From: Alphaproteobacteria bacterium
GTDB taxonomy: Bacteria; Pseudomonadota; Alphaproteobacteria; Micropepsales; Micropepsaceae
Assembly: GCA_016124635.1 (NCBI GenBank)
Contig: WGNJ01000018.1
Coordinates: 1-64,000, forward strand
Reading direction: 5' to 3'
DNA: 64,000 nucleotides
Positions 1-7,772 of the stretch are shown here, in pieces. A program made the position numbers and the translations under genes. The notes under the pieces are model-generated. The model was given only the letters and a program-made list of their open reading frames with translations, did no database searches and had not been told where the DNA came from. Each line of letters begins with the position of its first letter. The first letter of the stretch is position 1.

Positions 1-43
1 CGGTTTAGCAAACCGCCGCCTTCAGCCTCTCGGCCACAGCTCC
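1..43 (-). tRNA. tRNA-Ser(GCU), 3' part cut by window edge
   Basis: Read on the minus strand, the first 43 bases give a 7-base acceptor strand, a D-arm beginning GCCGAGAGGC, and an anticodon arm with loop TTGCTAA and anticodon GCT (positions 9-7). This is the standard 5' half of a serine tRNA. The variable arm, T-arm and 3' acceptor strand lie outside the window. The gene is in the same orientation as the PPOX and btaAB genes and lies downstream of them. Confidence 0.9.
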
Positions 44-200
44 ATCCGTCTCCCACGGGGGTGCCGCGGGGCCGGTCTTAATGCCTGTATCCCGCGGCGG
101 ATGCAACCCGTACAGCGCGGTCGCAGTCAGCTTCCATTGTCTTGGAGCCAGCCGGCTCCTTCATCTTGGAGCCACGGTCCACGCCCGCGGACCGTCGCTC

Positions 201-671
201 TCAATGCTTTGCCGGTCTGCGCGAGGCTCGCAGGGTTTCCCAATGGCGATCCCACTGCGCGACGACTTCGTCCGGCGATTGGGTCATGTGGGCCGGCGAC
301 GCGAGCGGTCTCACGCGTTCGACCTTGATGAGGATCATGTTGCGCTTTGCGCTGGTGCTGCCGCGCGCACGATAGAACGCCTCGATCTTTTGAAAGAGGT
401 CGCCGTCAGAGACGACTGTGGCCTTGCCGCTAAACCGGTACCCCTTGCGCAAAGTTTGATCGACGACGTTGATCTCGACAAAGGGCGAGCGCTGCAGATT
501 GGCGGTCGTCCCCGGCGAACAGATGTCGGCGAAGACAAGGTGATCGTCGTCCCAGACCGCGATCGTGCCGCGCGGCGAAAGGCTCGGACGCCCCTCGGCA
601 TCGACGGTCGCGATAAAGGCAAGCTTCTGCTCGTCGACGACGCGGCGAATCTCGTCCGTCAGAGTACCCAT
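201..671 (-). CDS. Pyridoxamine 5'-phosphate oxidase-fold FMN-binding protein
   Basis: This 156-residue single-domain protein has the split-barrel PPOX pattern: an N-terminal helix, then a strand run AFIATVDAEGRPSLSPRGTI (about residues 18-37) and a later GYRFSGKATVV strand. Family members bind FMN, F420 or haem and reduce or oxidise small substrates in the cytoplasm; the substrate cannot be told from sequence. It lies about 55 bases downstream of btaB in the same direction, but nothing ties it functionally to betaine lipid synthesis. The length is normal for the family. Confidence 0.75.
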   Translation of the reverse strand: MGTLTDEIRRVVDEQKLAFIATVDAEGRPSLSPRGTIAVWDDDHLVFADICSPGTTANLQRSPFVEINVVDQTLRKGYRFSGKATVVSDGDLFQKIEAFYRARGSTSAKRNMILIKVERVRPLASPAHMTQSPDEVVAQWDRHWETLRASRRPAKH

Positions 672-726
672 GCGCTCACCGTCACCTGCTCATCGGGGCA
701 ACATGATCGGCCGGCCGTGCACGGCG

Positions 727-1377
727 CTAGATCTTCGTAACGAAGTCCAGGCGATAAGCGTAGCCGCGCATGACGGGGCGATAGGTCATGCGTCCCCTGC
801 CCGCCTTGTCCTGCTCCTCGAAATAGGCGCGGATCTCAGGCCGGAAACGAACGTGGAATTGGTCGAGCCACGACTTCAACGCGCGTTTGAACCAGCCGGG
901 CAAGCCCGCTTGGTCGCCGAAGTCGACGACATGGATCGTGCCGCCGGGACGAAGCTGCGTCAGGCCGTACTCCAACGCCTCGCGCCAATCATCCATCATC
1001 GAAAGGCTGTAGGAGTAGATCAGCCGATCGAACGGACGCGCGAGACCGAATTGCTCGCTCGTGAAGTCGGTCGAGAGCGCCGTCGCGAGCTTCACGAGAT
1101 GGCCGACGCTTGAACTCTCGATCGACAAGCGCGCGGTCTTGAGCATCTCGGCCGAGGCGTCGACGCCATAGAACTTGGCGTTCGGATGGCGCTTGGCGAG
1201 CAGAACGAGATTGCGCGCCGTGCCGCAGCCGACTTCGCAGATCAGGTCGTTCGCTTGGACCGGCAGTTCGGCAATGAGTTTGTCGCGGCCGAAGAGATAA
1301 TATTTTCTGGTCAGATCGTAGATATATCGCTGGTGGCGATACATCCGATCCATCGACACCCGAGCATTAGATGTCAT
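727..1377 (-). CDS. btaB: SAM-dependent N-methyltransferase, BtaB-like (betaine lipid synthesis)
   Basis: This class I SAM methyltransferase of 216 residues carries motif I as ICEVGCGTARN near residue 48. BtaB enzymes methylate the amino group of diacylglyceryl-homoserine three times to give the betaine lipid DGTS. The start chosen is the ATG at 1377, which overlaps the btaA stop codon (ATGA); the longer reading frame upstream lies inside btaA in another frame and is discarded. The assignment rests on the methyltransferase fold plus translational coupling to btaA, the usual arrangement of this pathway. Confidence 0.82.
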   Translation of the reverse strand: MTSNARVSMDRMYRHQRYIYDLTRKYYLFGRDKLIAELPVQANDLICEVGCGTARNLVLLAKRHPNAKFYGVDASAEMLKTARLSIESSSVGHLVKLATALSTDFTSEQFGLARPFDRLIYSYSLSMMDDWREALEYGLTQLRPGGTIHVVDFGDQAGLPGWFKRALKSWLDQFHVRFRPEIRAYFEEQDKAGRGRMTYRPVMRGYAYRLDFVTKI

Positions 1378-2630
1378 GCCGCTTGGTCTTTCGGCGCGCC
1401 GGCCGATGCCTCGGCGCCGTCCTTCAGCGTGTAGATGTGGAAGCCGCCGTAAATCGAAGAGCGGTCTTTGTCGAAATAGGTCTGCGCGCTCTCCGGCTCG
1501 TACACCCAACGCTCGAGCACCGTCGCCGGCAATTTGCGCTCAAGCGGTGAATCCGGCCCGGCCGTCCGGAAGATGACACGGGCGCCCGGCGCGGCCGTGC
1601 GCGTGATCTGGTGCCAGAGCGCGGTGATCTGCTCTTCGTTCATCCAGTCCTGCGCGTCGAGCAAGACGTAGCAGTCGAGGCTCTTCTCGGGCTGAGACTC
1701 CAAGAAGTCCGTCATCGACGCGAGATGCGTCTCGACGCGATTGGTGCGCTGACGGATGACCTCGTAGGTCTCTTTCTGCAGATAAGGCGGCACGCCCTGG
1801 CGGTCTTCGGTGTCGTAGCGGCGGCCGAAGGCCTGCCACGCGAAGGAGTTCTCGTTGATCGGTAAGTCGCAGGCGAGCTTTTCGATGCGGCGGCGGATGA
1901 GGCCAGCGGGATCGCCGTTCGACGCCTTGTTGAGTTCGTCGAACTGAGCCGGCGGGATACCGAGCGCGTAGAACGATACGGGAAGCTTCGACAGCGCCTT
2001 CACGAATTTGGAATCGAAGAGCGGGCTGATGGTGCGCTCGAAGATCGCACGCTGCTCTTCCGGCGTCTTGGCTTTCAACATATCGTTGAGCTTCTTGCCG
2101 TGCAGGCGCGCGACGGTATTCAGAATGCCGAGGAAGCGACCAAGCAGACCGTAGCGGTAGAGATTGCGCGCAAACATATTGATGCGGCGGCCGCGCAGCG
2201 GAATCCAAGACTCCCAATATTTGCGCGTGGTCTCATCGAGGCGGTCGACCAAGAACGTGTCGTAGGCGACGCGGTTCTCTTTCGAATTTGCGTAACCGAA
2301 GAACGAGAAGAAGTCCTCGTAGGTCGGCAGATAGTTGAGCGCCGCAAGCTTCAGGCGCGTGAGCGCGATATGGTTCGGGTTCAGGTCGACGGCGATGACC
2401 TTGGCCGGGTCTGCGGCCAGGTAGTTCACGACGTTGCAGCCGCCGGAAGCGATCGTGATGATGCGGCTCGACGGCTTGACGCGCAAAGCTGCGACATCGA
2501 CGTCGGGATCTTCCCAAATTTGGTTGTAGACAAACCCTTGAAACATCAGGGTAAAGAGGCGCTCTAAAACACCACGCTTGGATGCCAATTTGTGATTGAC
2601 CGCTGCATCCTTCAGAAGTTTGTTGGCCAT
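1374..2630 (-). CDS. btaA: DUF3419 protein, BtaA-like 3-amino-3-carboxypropyl transferase
   Basis: This 418-residue protein matches the BtaA (DUF3419) family in length and pattern. An N-terminal segment is followed by a SAM-binding loop ITIASGGCNVVNYL (about residues 58-71) with an acidic VIAVDLNPNH strand, and a C-terminal half contains YVLLDAQDWMN. BtaA transfers the aminocarboxypropyl group of SAM to diacylglycerol, giving diacylglyceryl-homoserine at the inner membrane. It is translationally coupled to btaB. In other bacteria the pathway replaces phospholipids under phosphate limitation; no Pho box was recognised in the 137 bases upstream. Confidence 0.88.
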   Translation of the reverse strand: MANKLLKDAAVNHKLASKRGVLERLFTLMFQGFVYNQIWEDPDVDVAALRVKPSSRIITIASGGCNVVNYLAADPAKVIAVDLNPNHIALTRLKLAALNYLPTYEDFFSFFGYANSKENRVAYDTFLVDRLDETTRKYWESWIPLRGRRINMFARNLYRYGLLGRFLGILNTVARLHGKKLNDMLKAKTPEEQRAIFERTISPLFDSKFVKALSKLPVSFYALGIPPAQFDELNKASNGDPAGLIRRRIEKLACDLPINENSFAWQAFGRRYDTEDRQGVPPYLQKETYEVIRQRTNRVETHLASMTDFLESQPEKSLDCYVLLDAQDWMNEEQITALWHQITRTAAPGARVIFRTAGPDSPLERKLPATVLERWVYEPESAQTYFDKDRSSIYGGFHIYTLKDGAEASAGAPKDQAA

Positions 2631-2767
2631 GGTCGTGCGATTAGATCCAAGTTCACCCTCAGGCTGGCGCGTAGCGCGCGACCCGGGGCCGTTAGAGGCG
2701 AAACGCGCTGTTTCGGCGCAAGCGCGCTTTGTAGTCTTTCTGCCTATCGGGTGCCAAGCGCCGTGAT

Positions 2768-4099
2768 ATGACGCCCCGCCCTACCCCCAAGAGTCACGCT
2801 CGCGCGCCTGTGACCTTTGCGACACCCTTGGTGTGGCAGATTGTACAACGTGCGCTTGAATACGAGCTAGCGGGTACGCCAGCTGACGCAGCCCTGAAGA
2901 AGGCGCTGAGCAAGGGCTCGCGTCTACAACCTGTCGAATTGCGCGCCGCCGTCGGCGAGATTGATGCGGTCAATCGCCATCGGGCGCGACTCACTTGGGC
3001 CCTCGCGCAGGAGCAGGCAGCTTCCAATTCTCAAAACTTGCTCTTCGCGTGGCGCGCGATCGGCATACGCCAAACGCCGGAGCAGGTGCGCAAAATCCTC
3101 CAAGGCGCCCTGATGAGGGACGATGCCAGCCTGATCGCGCGGCTCGGCCGCTACACGTTCGACGACAAGCGCATGCCGGAAGCTGTGCGGCTCGAGTGCC
3201 CGCCGATGTTCGAAGGCGCATTGCGCCAAGCGCTCGGCGGCAGGTTCGCGGCGGAGATGCGCGCAGGCATCGAGCGAGCGCCCGTCGATCTGCGGATCAA
3301 CACGCTGAAGGCAACAGTCGACGACTGCGCTCGGCTGCTGAAGAAAGAGCGCGTCGAAACCGTACCAATGCGCTGGAGCCCGTGGGGGCTGCGCTACCGA
3401 GGCGAGGCGAACCTCTCGTCGACGCGCGCGTTCGAGAACGGCTTGTTCGAATTCCAAGATGAGGGATCGCAGCTCGTCGCGCTTCTCGCCGACGCGCGCG
3501 CGGAGCACCAGGTGCTCGACTATTGCGCCGGCGCCGGCGGCAAGACGCTCGCGCTCGGCGCGGCGATGCAGAACAAAGGGCATCTCGTTGCGGCCGACGT
3601 GAACGACGACCGGCTGGCGCGGGCGAAACAACGTCTGAAGCGCGCCGGCGTCGAAAACGCCGAGCGGCGCGTCATCGAAACCGACTGGGCAAAGAAATAT
3701 CGAGGGCGCTTCGATCGCGTCTTGGTCGATGCTCCCTGCTCCGGCACCGGCTCGTGGCGGCGCAATCCCGACGCGCGCTGGTCGCCTTCGGCGGCCAAGC
3801 TCACCGAACTCGCCGCGTTGCAGGACGACATCCTCGACCGAGCGGCGCGGTTCGTGAAAACCGGAGGCCGGCTCGTCTACGCAACGTGTTCCCTACTTCC
3901 CGTCGAGAACGATGAGCGAATCGAAACCTTCCTCGCCCGAAATCCAGAGTTCGAGCGGATCAACGCGCGCGACGTCTGGGCCACAGTCACCAAAGCCGAA
4001 TGGCCCGGCGACGATCGCAAAGTCCTGCGTTTGAGCCCCGCGCGCCATGGCACCGACGGCTTCTTCGCAGCCGTCCTGACCCGCGCCAAGCAGTCATAA
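2768..4099 (+). CDS. RsmB-family rRNA (cytosine-C5) methyltransferase
   Basis: This 443-residue NOL1/NOP2/Sun-type RNA m5C methyltransferase has an N-terminal NusB-like helical region, the SAM motif DYCAGAGGKT near residue 253, motif IV DAPCSGTGSWRRNPDARW (Cys 324) and motif VI YATCSLLPVEN (Cys 374). These two cysteines are the release and catalytic residues of the family. It probably modifies 16S rRNA like RsmB, although alphaproteobacteria carry several paralogues, so the target base is uncertain. It is transcribed divergently from btaA. Confidence 0.88.
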   Translation: MTPRPTPKSHARAPVTFATPLVWQIVQRALEYELAGTPADAALKKALSKGSRLQPVELRAAVGEIDAVNRHRARLTWALAQEQAASNSQNLLFAWRAIGIRQTPEQVRKILQGALMRDDASLIARLGRYTFDDKRMPEAVRLECPPMFEGALRQALGGRFAAEMRAGIERAPVDLRINTLKATVDDCARLLKKERVETVPMRWSPWGLRYRGEANLSSTRAFENGLFEFQDEGSQLVALLADARAEHQVLDYCAGAGGKTLALGAAMQNKGHLVAADVNDDRLARAKQRLKRAGVENAERRVIETDWAKKYRGRFDRVLVDAPCSGTGSWRRNPDARWSPSAAKLTELAALQDDILDRAARFVKTGGRLVYATCSLLPVENDERIETFLARNPEFERINARDVWATVTKAEWPGDDRKVLRLSPARHGTDGFFAAVLTRAKQS

Positions 4100-4175
4100 A
4101 TCGGGCATAGTTCCCTGGGAACTTTCCCCGCTCCCGCTTTGGGCTCGCGGAGAAGGCTTGCGGAAGAGGAGATGC

Positions 4176-5474
4176 ATGCGCCCCCCATTCTATGTGCGCC
4201 AATTGCGCCGGGATCTCGAAGAATGGATCGCCAAGGGTCTCGTGCCGGAGTCGAGCCGCGAGCCAATCCTGCAGAGCGTCGGCGCGGGCTCGCGGATGCG
4301 CCTCGACCTCATCATCGCGGTTTTCGGCGTCATCCTGGTCGGCGCTGGCGCGATGTCGTTCGTGGCCGCCAATTGGCAGGAGATGGGCAAGCTCACGCGG
4401 CTAATCGCGCTCTTCGGCTCGATGTGGGCGGCCTATGCGATCGCCATCTACTTCCTCGCCGGCGCGCGCGACGTCATCGGTCAGGCCTTCATCCTGCTCG
4501 GCGTTTTGATGTTCGGCGCGAACATCATGCTCATTGCGCAGACCTACAACATCAACGCGCACTTTCCGGACGGCGTGATGCTGTGGGCGGTGGGGGCGCT
4601 CGCCGCAGCCGTCATCGCGCCGTCGCGCGCGGCACTCGCGGCCGCATTGGCGCTCGGCTGCCTATGGACCTGGCAGGAGTTTCAATATTTCGACGTGGTT
4701 CTGCACATCCCCTTCCTCTTCCTATGGGCGGTGTGCGCGGCAATGGCCTTCATCTTCGCTTGGCGGCCGGGCGTTCATTTGGCAATCATCGCCTTCCTTT
4801 TCTGGTTCGTGTTGAACACCGAGGGCCTCGCTCATCTGTTCGGTTGGGGTGAGGTCGAGTCGACAACGATCTACATCTTCATACCGCTCGCGATTTGGAG
4901 CGTGTTGCAGCTCGTGGACGGACGCGGCAATGCATTCTCGATCACCGGCGCGCACTACGCGTTTTTCGTGTTCCTCTTCTCCTATGCCGCGCTCCACTTC
5001 TCGGACAACGGCGATCGCTCGCCAAGCTCGAGCTGGCTGATATTTGCGGCCGTCACGAGCCTCGTCGCGATCGGTGCGGGGTTCGCCGGGGCGGCGCGCA
5101 AAGCCATCAGCGGCATCGACGTGCTCGGCCTTGTCTTCGCGTGCGCGACCACGATCGCCTACGTGTTCATGGTGCAAAAGGGAGACGGCGCGCTTGACGT
5201 GCCCTATCTCGCGTTCACGCTCATCGTCATCTTGTGGAGCCTGCAGCGCGGCGTGCGCACGGACGATCGCTTCGTGATCAATCTGTCGACGGTCTTCTTC
5301 GGGCTCTGGGTGCTCTACGTCTATTTCGTCTTGTTCAAAGGCCTAATGGATCAAGCGGTGTTCTTCACGGTCGGAGGCTTCCTGCTCATCCTTCTGGGGC
5401 TTGGGCTCGAAGGCATGCGGCGGCGGCTCGTGGCGTCGGCGCCCAAACCAGCTAGCGCGGGAGCTTCGTCATGA
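4176..5474 (+). CDS. DUF2157 integral membrane protein
   Basis: The N-terminal 45 residues (RQLRRDLEEWIAKGLVPESS) match the DUF2157 start and are followed by roughly ten hydrophobic segments, giving a 432-residue polytopic inner-membrane protein. The ATG at 4176 is preferred because AGGAG sits just upstream (4167-4171); the longer frame would need a TTG start. The stop overlaps the start of the next gene (ATGA). DUF2157 proteins are commonly encoded next to a GDYXXLXY protein, as here; no biochemical function is established. Confidence 0.82.
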   Translation: MRPPFYVRQLRRDLEEWIAKGLVPESSREPILQSVGAGSRMRLDLIIAVFGVILVGAGAMSFVAANWQEMGKLTRLIALFGSMWAAYAIAIYFLAGARDVIGQAFILLGVLMFGANIMLIAQTYNINAHFPDGVMLWAVGALAAAVIAPSRAALAAALALGCLWTWQEFQYFDVVLHIPFLFLWAVCAAMAFIFAWRPGVHLAIIAFLFWFVLNTEGLAHLFGWGEVESTTIYIFIPLAIWSVLQLVDGRGNAFSITGAHYAFFVFLFSYAALHFSDNGDRSPSSSWLIFAAVTSLVAIGAGFAGAARKAISGIDVLGLVFACATTIAYVFMVQKGDGALDVPYLAFTLIVILWSLQRGVRTDDRFVINLSTVFFGLWVLYVYFVLFKGLMDQAVFFTVGGFLLILLGLGLEGMRRRLVASAPKPASAGASS

Positions 5475-6031
5475 CGATCGCGCTCCGCATTCTGATCATT
5501 GCCGCGCTGCAGACGGCGGCGCTCGGCTACATGATCTTCGATCGTACCTCGATCCTGAATTCGCCGGACGTGGTGACGCTGAAGGTCAAGCCGGTTGATC
5601 CGTCGGACATGTTCCGCGGCGACTACGTGATCCTCAATTACGACATCACCATGCTCGATCTTGCCGTACTGCCTGGCGACGACAACTACGTCCACGACGG
5701 TTGGGCTTACGTGACGCTTGGCAATGAGAACGGCACTTGGGTGGCGAAGGCCGTCAACAACAAGATGCCGCCGCGTGCAGCCGGCACCGTGGTCCTGCGC
5801 GGCCGCGTGTTCAGCGCGTCGACGTCGGAACTCGCCTCTCCGGGAGCTATGAAGGTCGAATACGGCATCGAAAGCTTCTTCGTGCCGCAAGGCGAAGGCA
5901 AACCGATCGAAGACGAGCGCCAGAAGGGCGACCTCACGGCCGAGATCGCCGTCGACGGCCAAGGGCGCGGCGCGATCAAATCGCTACGCCGCGCCGACGG
6001 TAAGGTGATGTACGTCGAGAGCTTGTTCTAG
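5471..6031 (+). CDS. GDYXXLXY family protein
   Basis: This 186-residue protein has one N-terminal membrane segment (about residues 3-22) and then the family signature at about residues 54-61, where GDYVILNY fits G-D-Y-x-x-L-x-Y exactly. It is translationally coupled to the DUF2157 gene through an ATGA overlap, so the two proteins probably act together at the membrane or periplasm. Its function is unknown. Its TAG stop shares the palindrome CTAG with the stop of the convergent DUF4389 gene. Confidence 0.82.
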   Translation: MTIALRILIIAALQTAALGYMIFDRTSILNSPDVVTLKVKPVDPSDMFRGDYVILNYDITMLDLAVLPGDDNYVHDGWAYVTLGNENGTWVAKAVNNKMPPRAAGTVVLRGRVFSASTSELASPGAMKVEYGIESFFVPQGEGKPIEDERQKGDLTAEIAVDGQGRGAIKSLRRADGKVMYVESLF

Positions 6032-6351
6032 CTCGCGTCGCCTTTCGGGAGCGGTCCGAACGGGAACGGCTTGTCGTCGTGCATCCACGCGACGTAGCCG
6101 AGCACCTGCCAGACATATTGGACGACCGCGCGGACGAACTGACGAAACTCCGGATGCGGCTCCCTGTTCACCGCGATCAGGATCCAGTGAATTATCGACA
6201 CGACGATCGCCACCTGGAACGCGAACCAGCCGATGAAGGCAAAAAGGATCGACAGCAGCAGACGCGCGACCGGAAACGGCGCACGTTGCGTCTCACCAGA
6301 AGTCTGCTCCGGACCGTTCGAGGGCGTGTAGCCGGCGTCGGTGTTGCTCAT
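6028..6351 (-). CDS. DUF4389 small membrane protein
   Basis: This 107-residue protein contains one or two hydrophobic helices (about residues 28-55 and a second near 75-88) and the segment VNREPHPEFRQFVRAVVQYV, which fits DUF4389. A tryptophan- and proline-rich C-terminus, WMHDDKPFPFGPLP, follows. It is probably an inner-membrane protein of unknown function. It is convergent with the GDYXXLXY gene, sharing four bases at their stops, and is preceded by an unusually structured 119-base leader. Confidence 0.72.
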   Translation of the reverse strand: MSNTDAGYTPSNGPEQTSGETQRAPFPVARLLLSILFAFIGWFAFQVAIVVSIIHWILIAVNREPHPEFRQFVRAVVQYVWQVLGYVAWMHDDKPFPFGPLPKGDAS

Positions 6352-6470
6352 GGGTTGTCTCCATACGAACGCGCGCCGAAGAGATCGGCGCGAACAGCCT
6401 TCTCCTATACCTGGGGGATAGGAGGGCCGACATCAAGGCTCTTCTGCCAACCGTTAACGGCAGATTTGGC
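6352..6470 (-). other. Structured intergenic leader between rhomboid and DUF4389 genes
   Basis: Two perfect hairpins are visible. Arms 6372-6379 and 6385-6392 (CGCGCCGA/TCGGCGCG) have a 5-base loop. Arms 6402-6408 and 6418-6424 (CTCCTAT/ATAGGAG) have a 9-base loop, and the second hairpin is bracketed by a further AGCCTT/AAGGCT pairing. Neither is followed by a clear T-run, so an ordinary terminator is not obvious. The region could end the rhomboid transcript or act as a leader for the DUF4389 mRNA. Confidence 0.4.
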
Positions 6471-7157
6471 CTAACGCAGCCAGCTTCGGTTGCGATCGAA
6501 GAGTGGAAACAGCAGCAAACCGGCATAGAAGCCGCCAAGGTGGCCTTCCCAATCCGGATAGGCCGAAAGCAATCCAGTCGTCGCCTGTACGACACCGATC
6601 GCAACGATGCTGGCGGTCCAGATCACGACCCAGATCAAGACGCTGCGAGTCAGAAGGGGTTGCGTGCCGCGCGGCCAGACCGCCGGTTGATTCGGATCCA
6701 AAAACATGAACCTGGCGAACGCGCCGCTCATGGCGAAGACGACGCCGGAGCCGCCCATCCTCGGTTGGGTTCCGCCCCAATGCGTGGCGATGTGAGCGAG
6801 CGCCGCGCAGACGGCAGTCACTGCGCAAAAGGCGAGGAAACGCGCGGTGCCGATCCGGCGCGCGACCGGCGTCGCCGTCGCGAGCAGACACACGCAGTTC
6901 ACCGTCACATGCATGAAGTCGTCGTGCAGAAATGCGTAGGTGATGAGCGTCGGGAGCGCCAACACCGCTCGCTGATCGAACGCCGAGAAGCGCGAGGCGA
7001 TGAGCGCAAAATGTTCGACGACCTCGCTTCGGTAGCTTTCCGGCGCGAGTGCCAAACCGACGTGGATGACAAAGAGCAGACCGATCGCGGTCAAGACGAC
7101 GGCCGGTGCGCGGATGAAGGGCTCGGTCGGCTCTTCCCAATATGGAGGAAGCGTCAA
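6471..7157 (-). CDS. Rhomboid-family intramembrane serine protease
   Basis: This 228-residue protein has about six hydrophobic segments and the rhomboid catalytic features: GGSG with Ser137 as nucleophile, His206 in GHLGGFYAG as its partner, and the conserved HVTVN (His83, Asn87) in an earlier helix. Rhomboids cleave substrate transmembrane helices within the bilayer; the substrate is unknown. The gene follows the isomerase gene in the same direction with a 6-base gap, so co-transcription with the fatty-acid-type genes upstream is likely. Confidence 0.85.
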   Translation of the reverse strand: MTLPPYWEEPTEPFIRAPAVVLTAIGLLFVIHVGLALAPESYRSEVVEHFALIASRFSAFDQRAVLALPTLITYAFLHDDFMHVTVNCVCLLATATPVARRIGTARFLAFCAVTAVCAALAHIATHWGGTQPRMGGSGVVFAMSGAFARFMFLDPNQPAVWPRGTQPLLTRSVLIWVVIWTASIVAIGVVQATTGLLSAYPDWEGHLGGFYAGLLLFPLFDRNRSWLR

Positions 7158-7163
7158 GCTCGC

Positions 7164-7769
7164 CTATCCGCTCTTGACCAGCGCCGCTTCGACGAGCGGC
7201 AAGCGGTCGTTACCAAAATACATGTCCGTTTTGTCGACGAACATGGTCGGCGAACCGAAGCCGCCGCGTGCGATCAGCTCGTCCGTGTTCACCTTGAGAC
7301 GGGCTTTCACGGCAGGGTCCGCGATGCGCTGAAGGAAGTCGCCGGCCTTATAGCCGACCGACTCCGCCACACGGCCCAAGATTTCGTCTTGGCTGATGTC
7401 CTGCAGATCGCCCCAATAGGCCTCGAACACGGCCTTGGCGTAGGGAACGAGCTTGCCGTCATCGAGGGCGAGCAGCGCACCACGCATCGCCTTGACCGAA
7501 TTCACCGGAAAGACCGGAGGCTGGCCGATCTTGATCTTGGTGAACCGCGCCCAGTCGGCGAGGTCCTTGCGGTAGTAGGCGCTCTTGCGCGGATCGGGAT
7601 TGGCGCGGCGTTCGTAGACGTCCTTGTTCACCTCGTTGAAGACGCCGCCGACGAGGATCGGCTTCCAAACAACGTTCGCCTTCGTGCGCACGATGATGTC
7701 GTGAATGCGCGTGAAGGCGAGATAGGTCCAGGGCGACGAGCAATCGAAGAAGAATTCGAGCTGCGCCAT
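7164..7769 (-). CDS. 2-hydroxychromene-2-carboxylate isomerase-like (DsbA/GST-kappa fold)
   Basis: This 201-residue protein begins with LEFFFDCSSPWTYLAF, in which the thioredoxin-fold active site carries SPW instead of CxxC, as in HCCA isomerases and kappa-class GSTs. PVFPVNSVKAMRGALL (about residues 88-103) and a C-terminal GGFGSPTMFVDKTDMYFGNDR loop also fit. In naphthalene pathways the enzyme isomerises 2-hydroxychromene-2-carboxylate with glutathione, but many family members sit in unrelated pathways. Here it lies 3 bases downstream of an acyl-CoA dehydrogenase gene, which suggests an acyl-CoA or aromatic degradation role. Confidence 0.8.
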   Translation of the reverse strand: MAQLEFFFDCSSPWTYLAFTRIHDIIVRTKANVVWKPILVGGVFNEVNKDVYERRANPDPRKSAYYRKDLADWARFTKIKIGQPPVFPVNSVKAMRGALLALDDGKLVPYAKAVFEAYWGDLQDISQDEILGRVAESVGYKAGDFLQRIADPAVKARLKVNTDELIARGGFGSPTMFVDKTDMYFGNDRLPLVEAALVKSG

Positions 7770-7772
7770 TGC

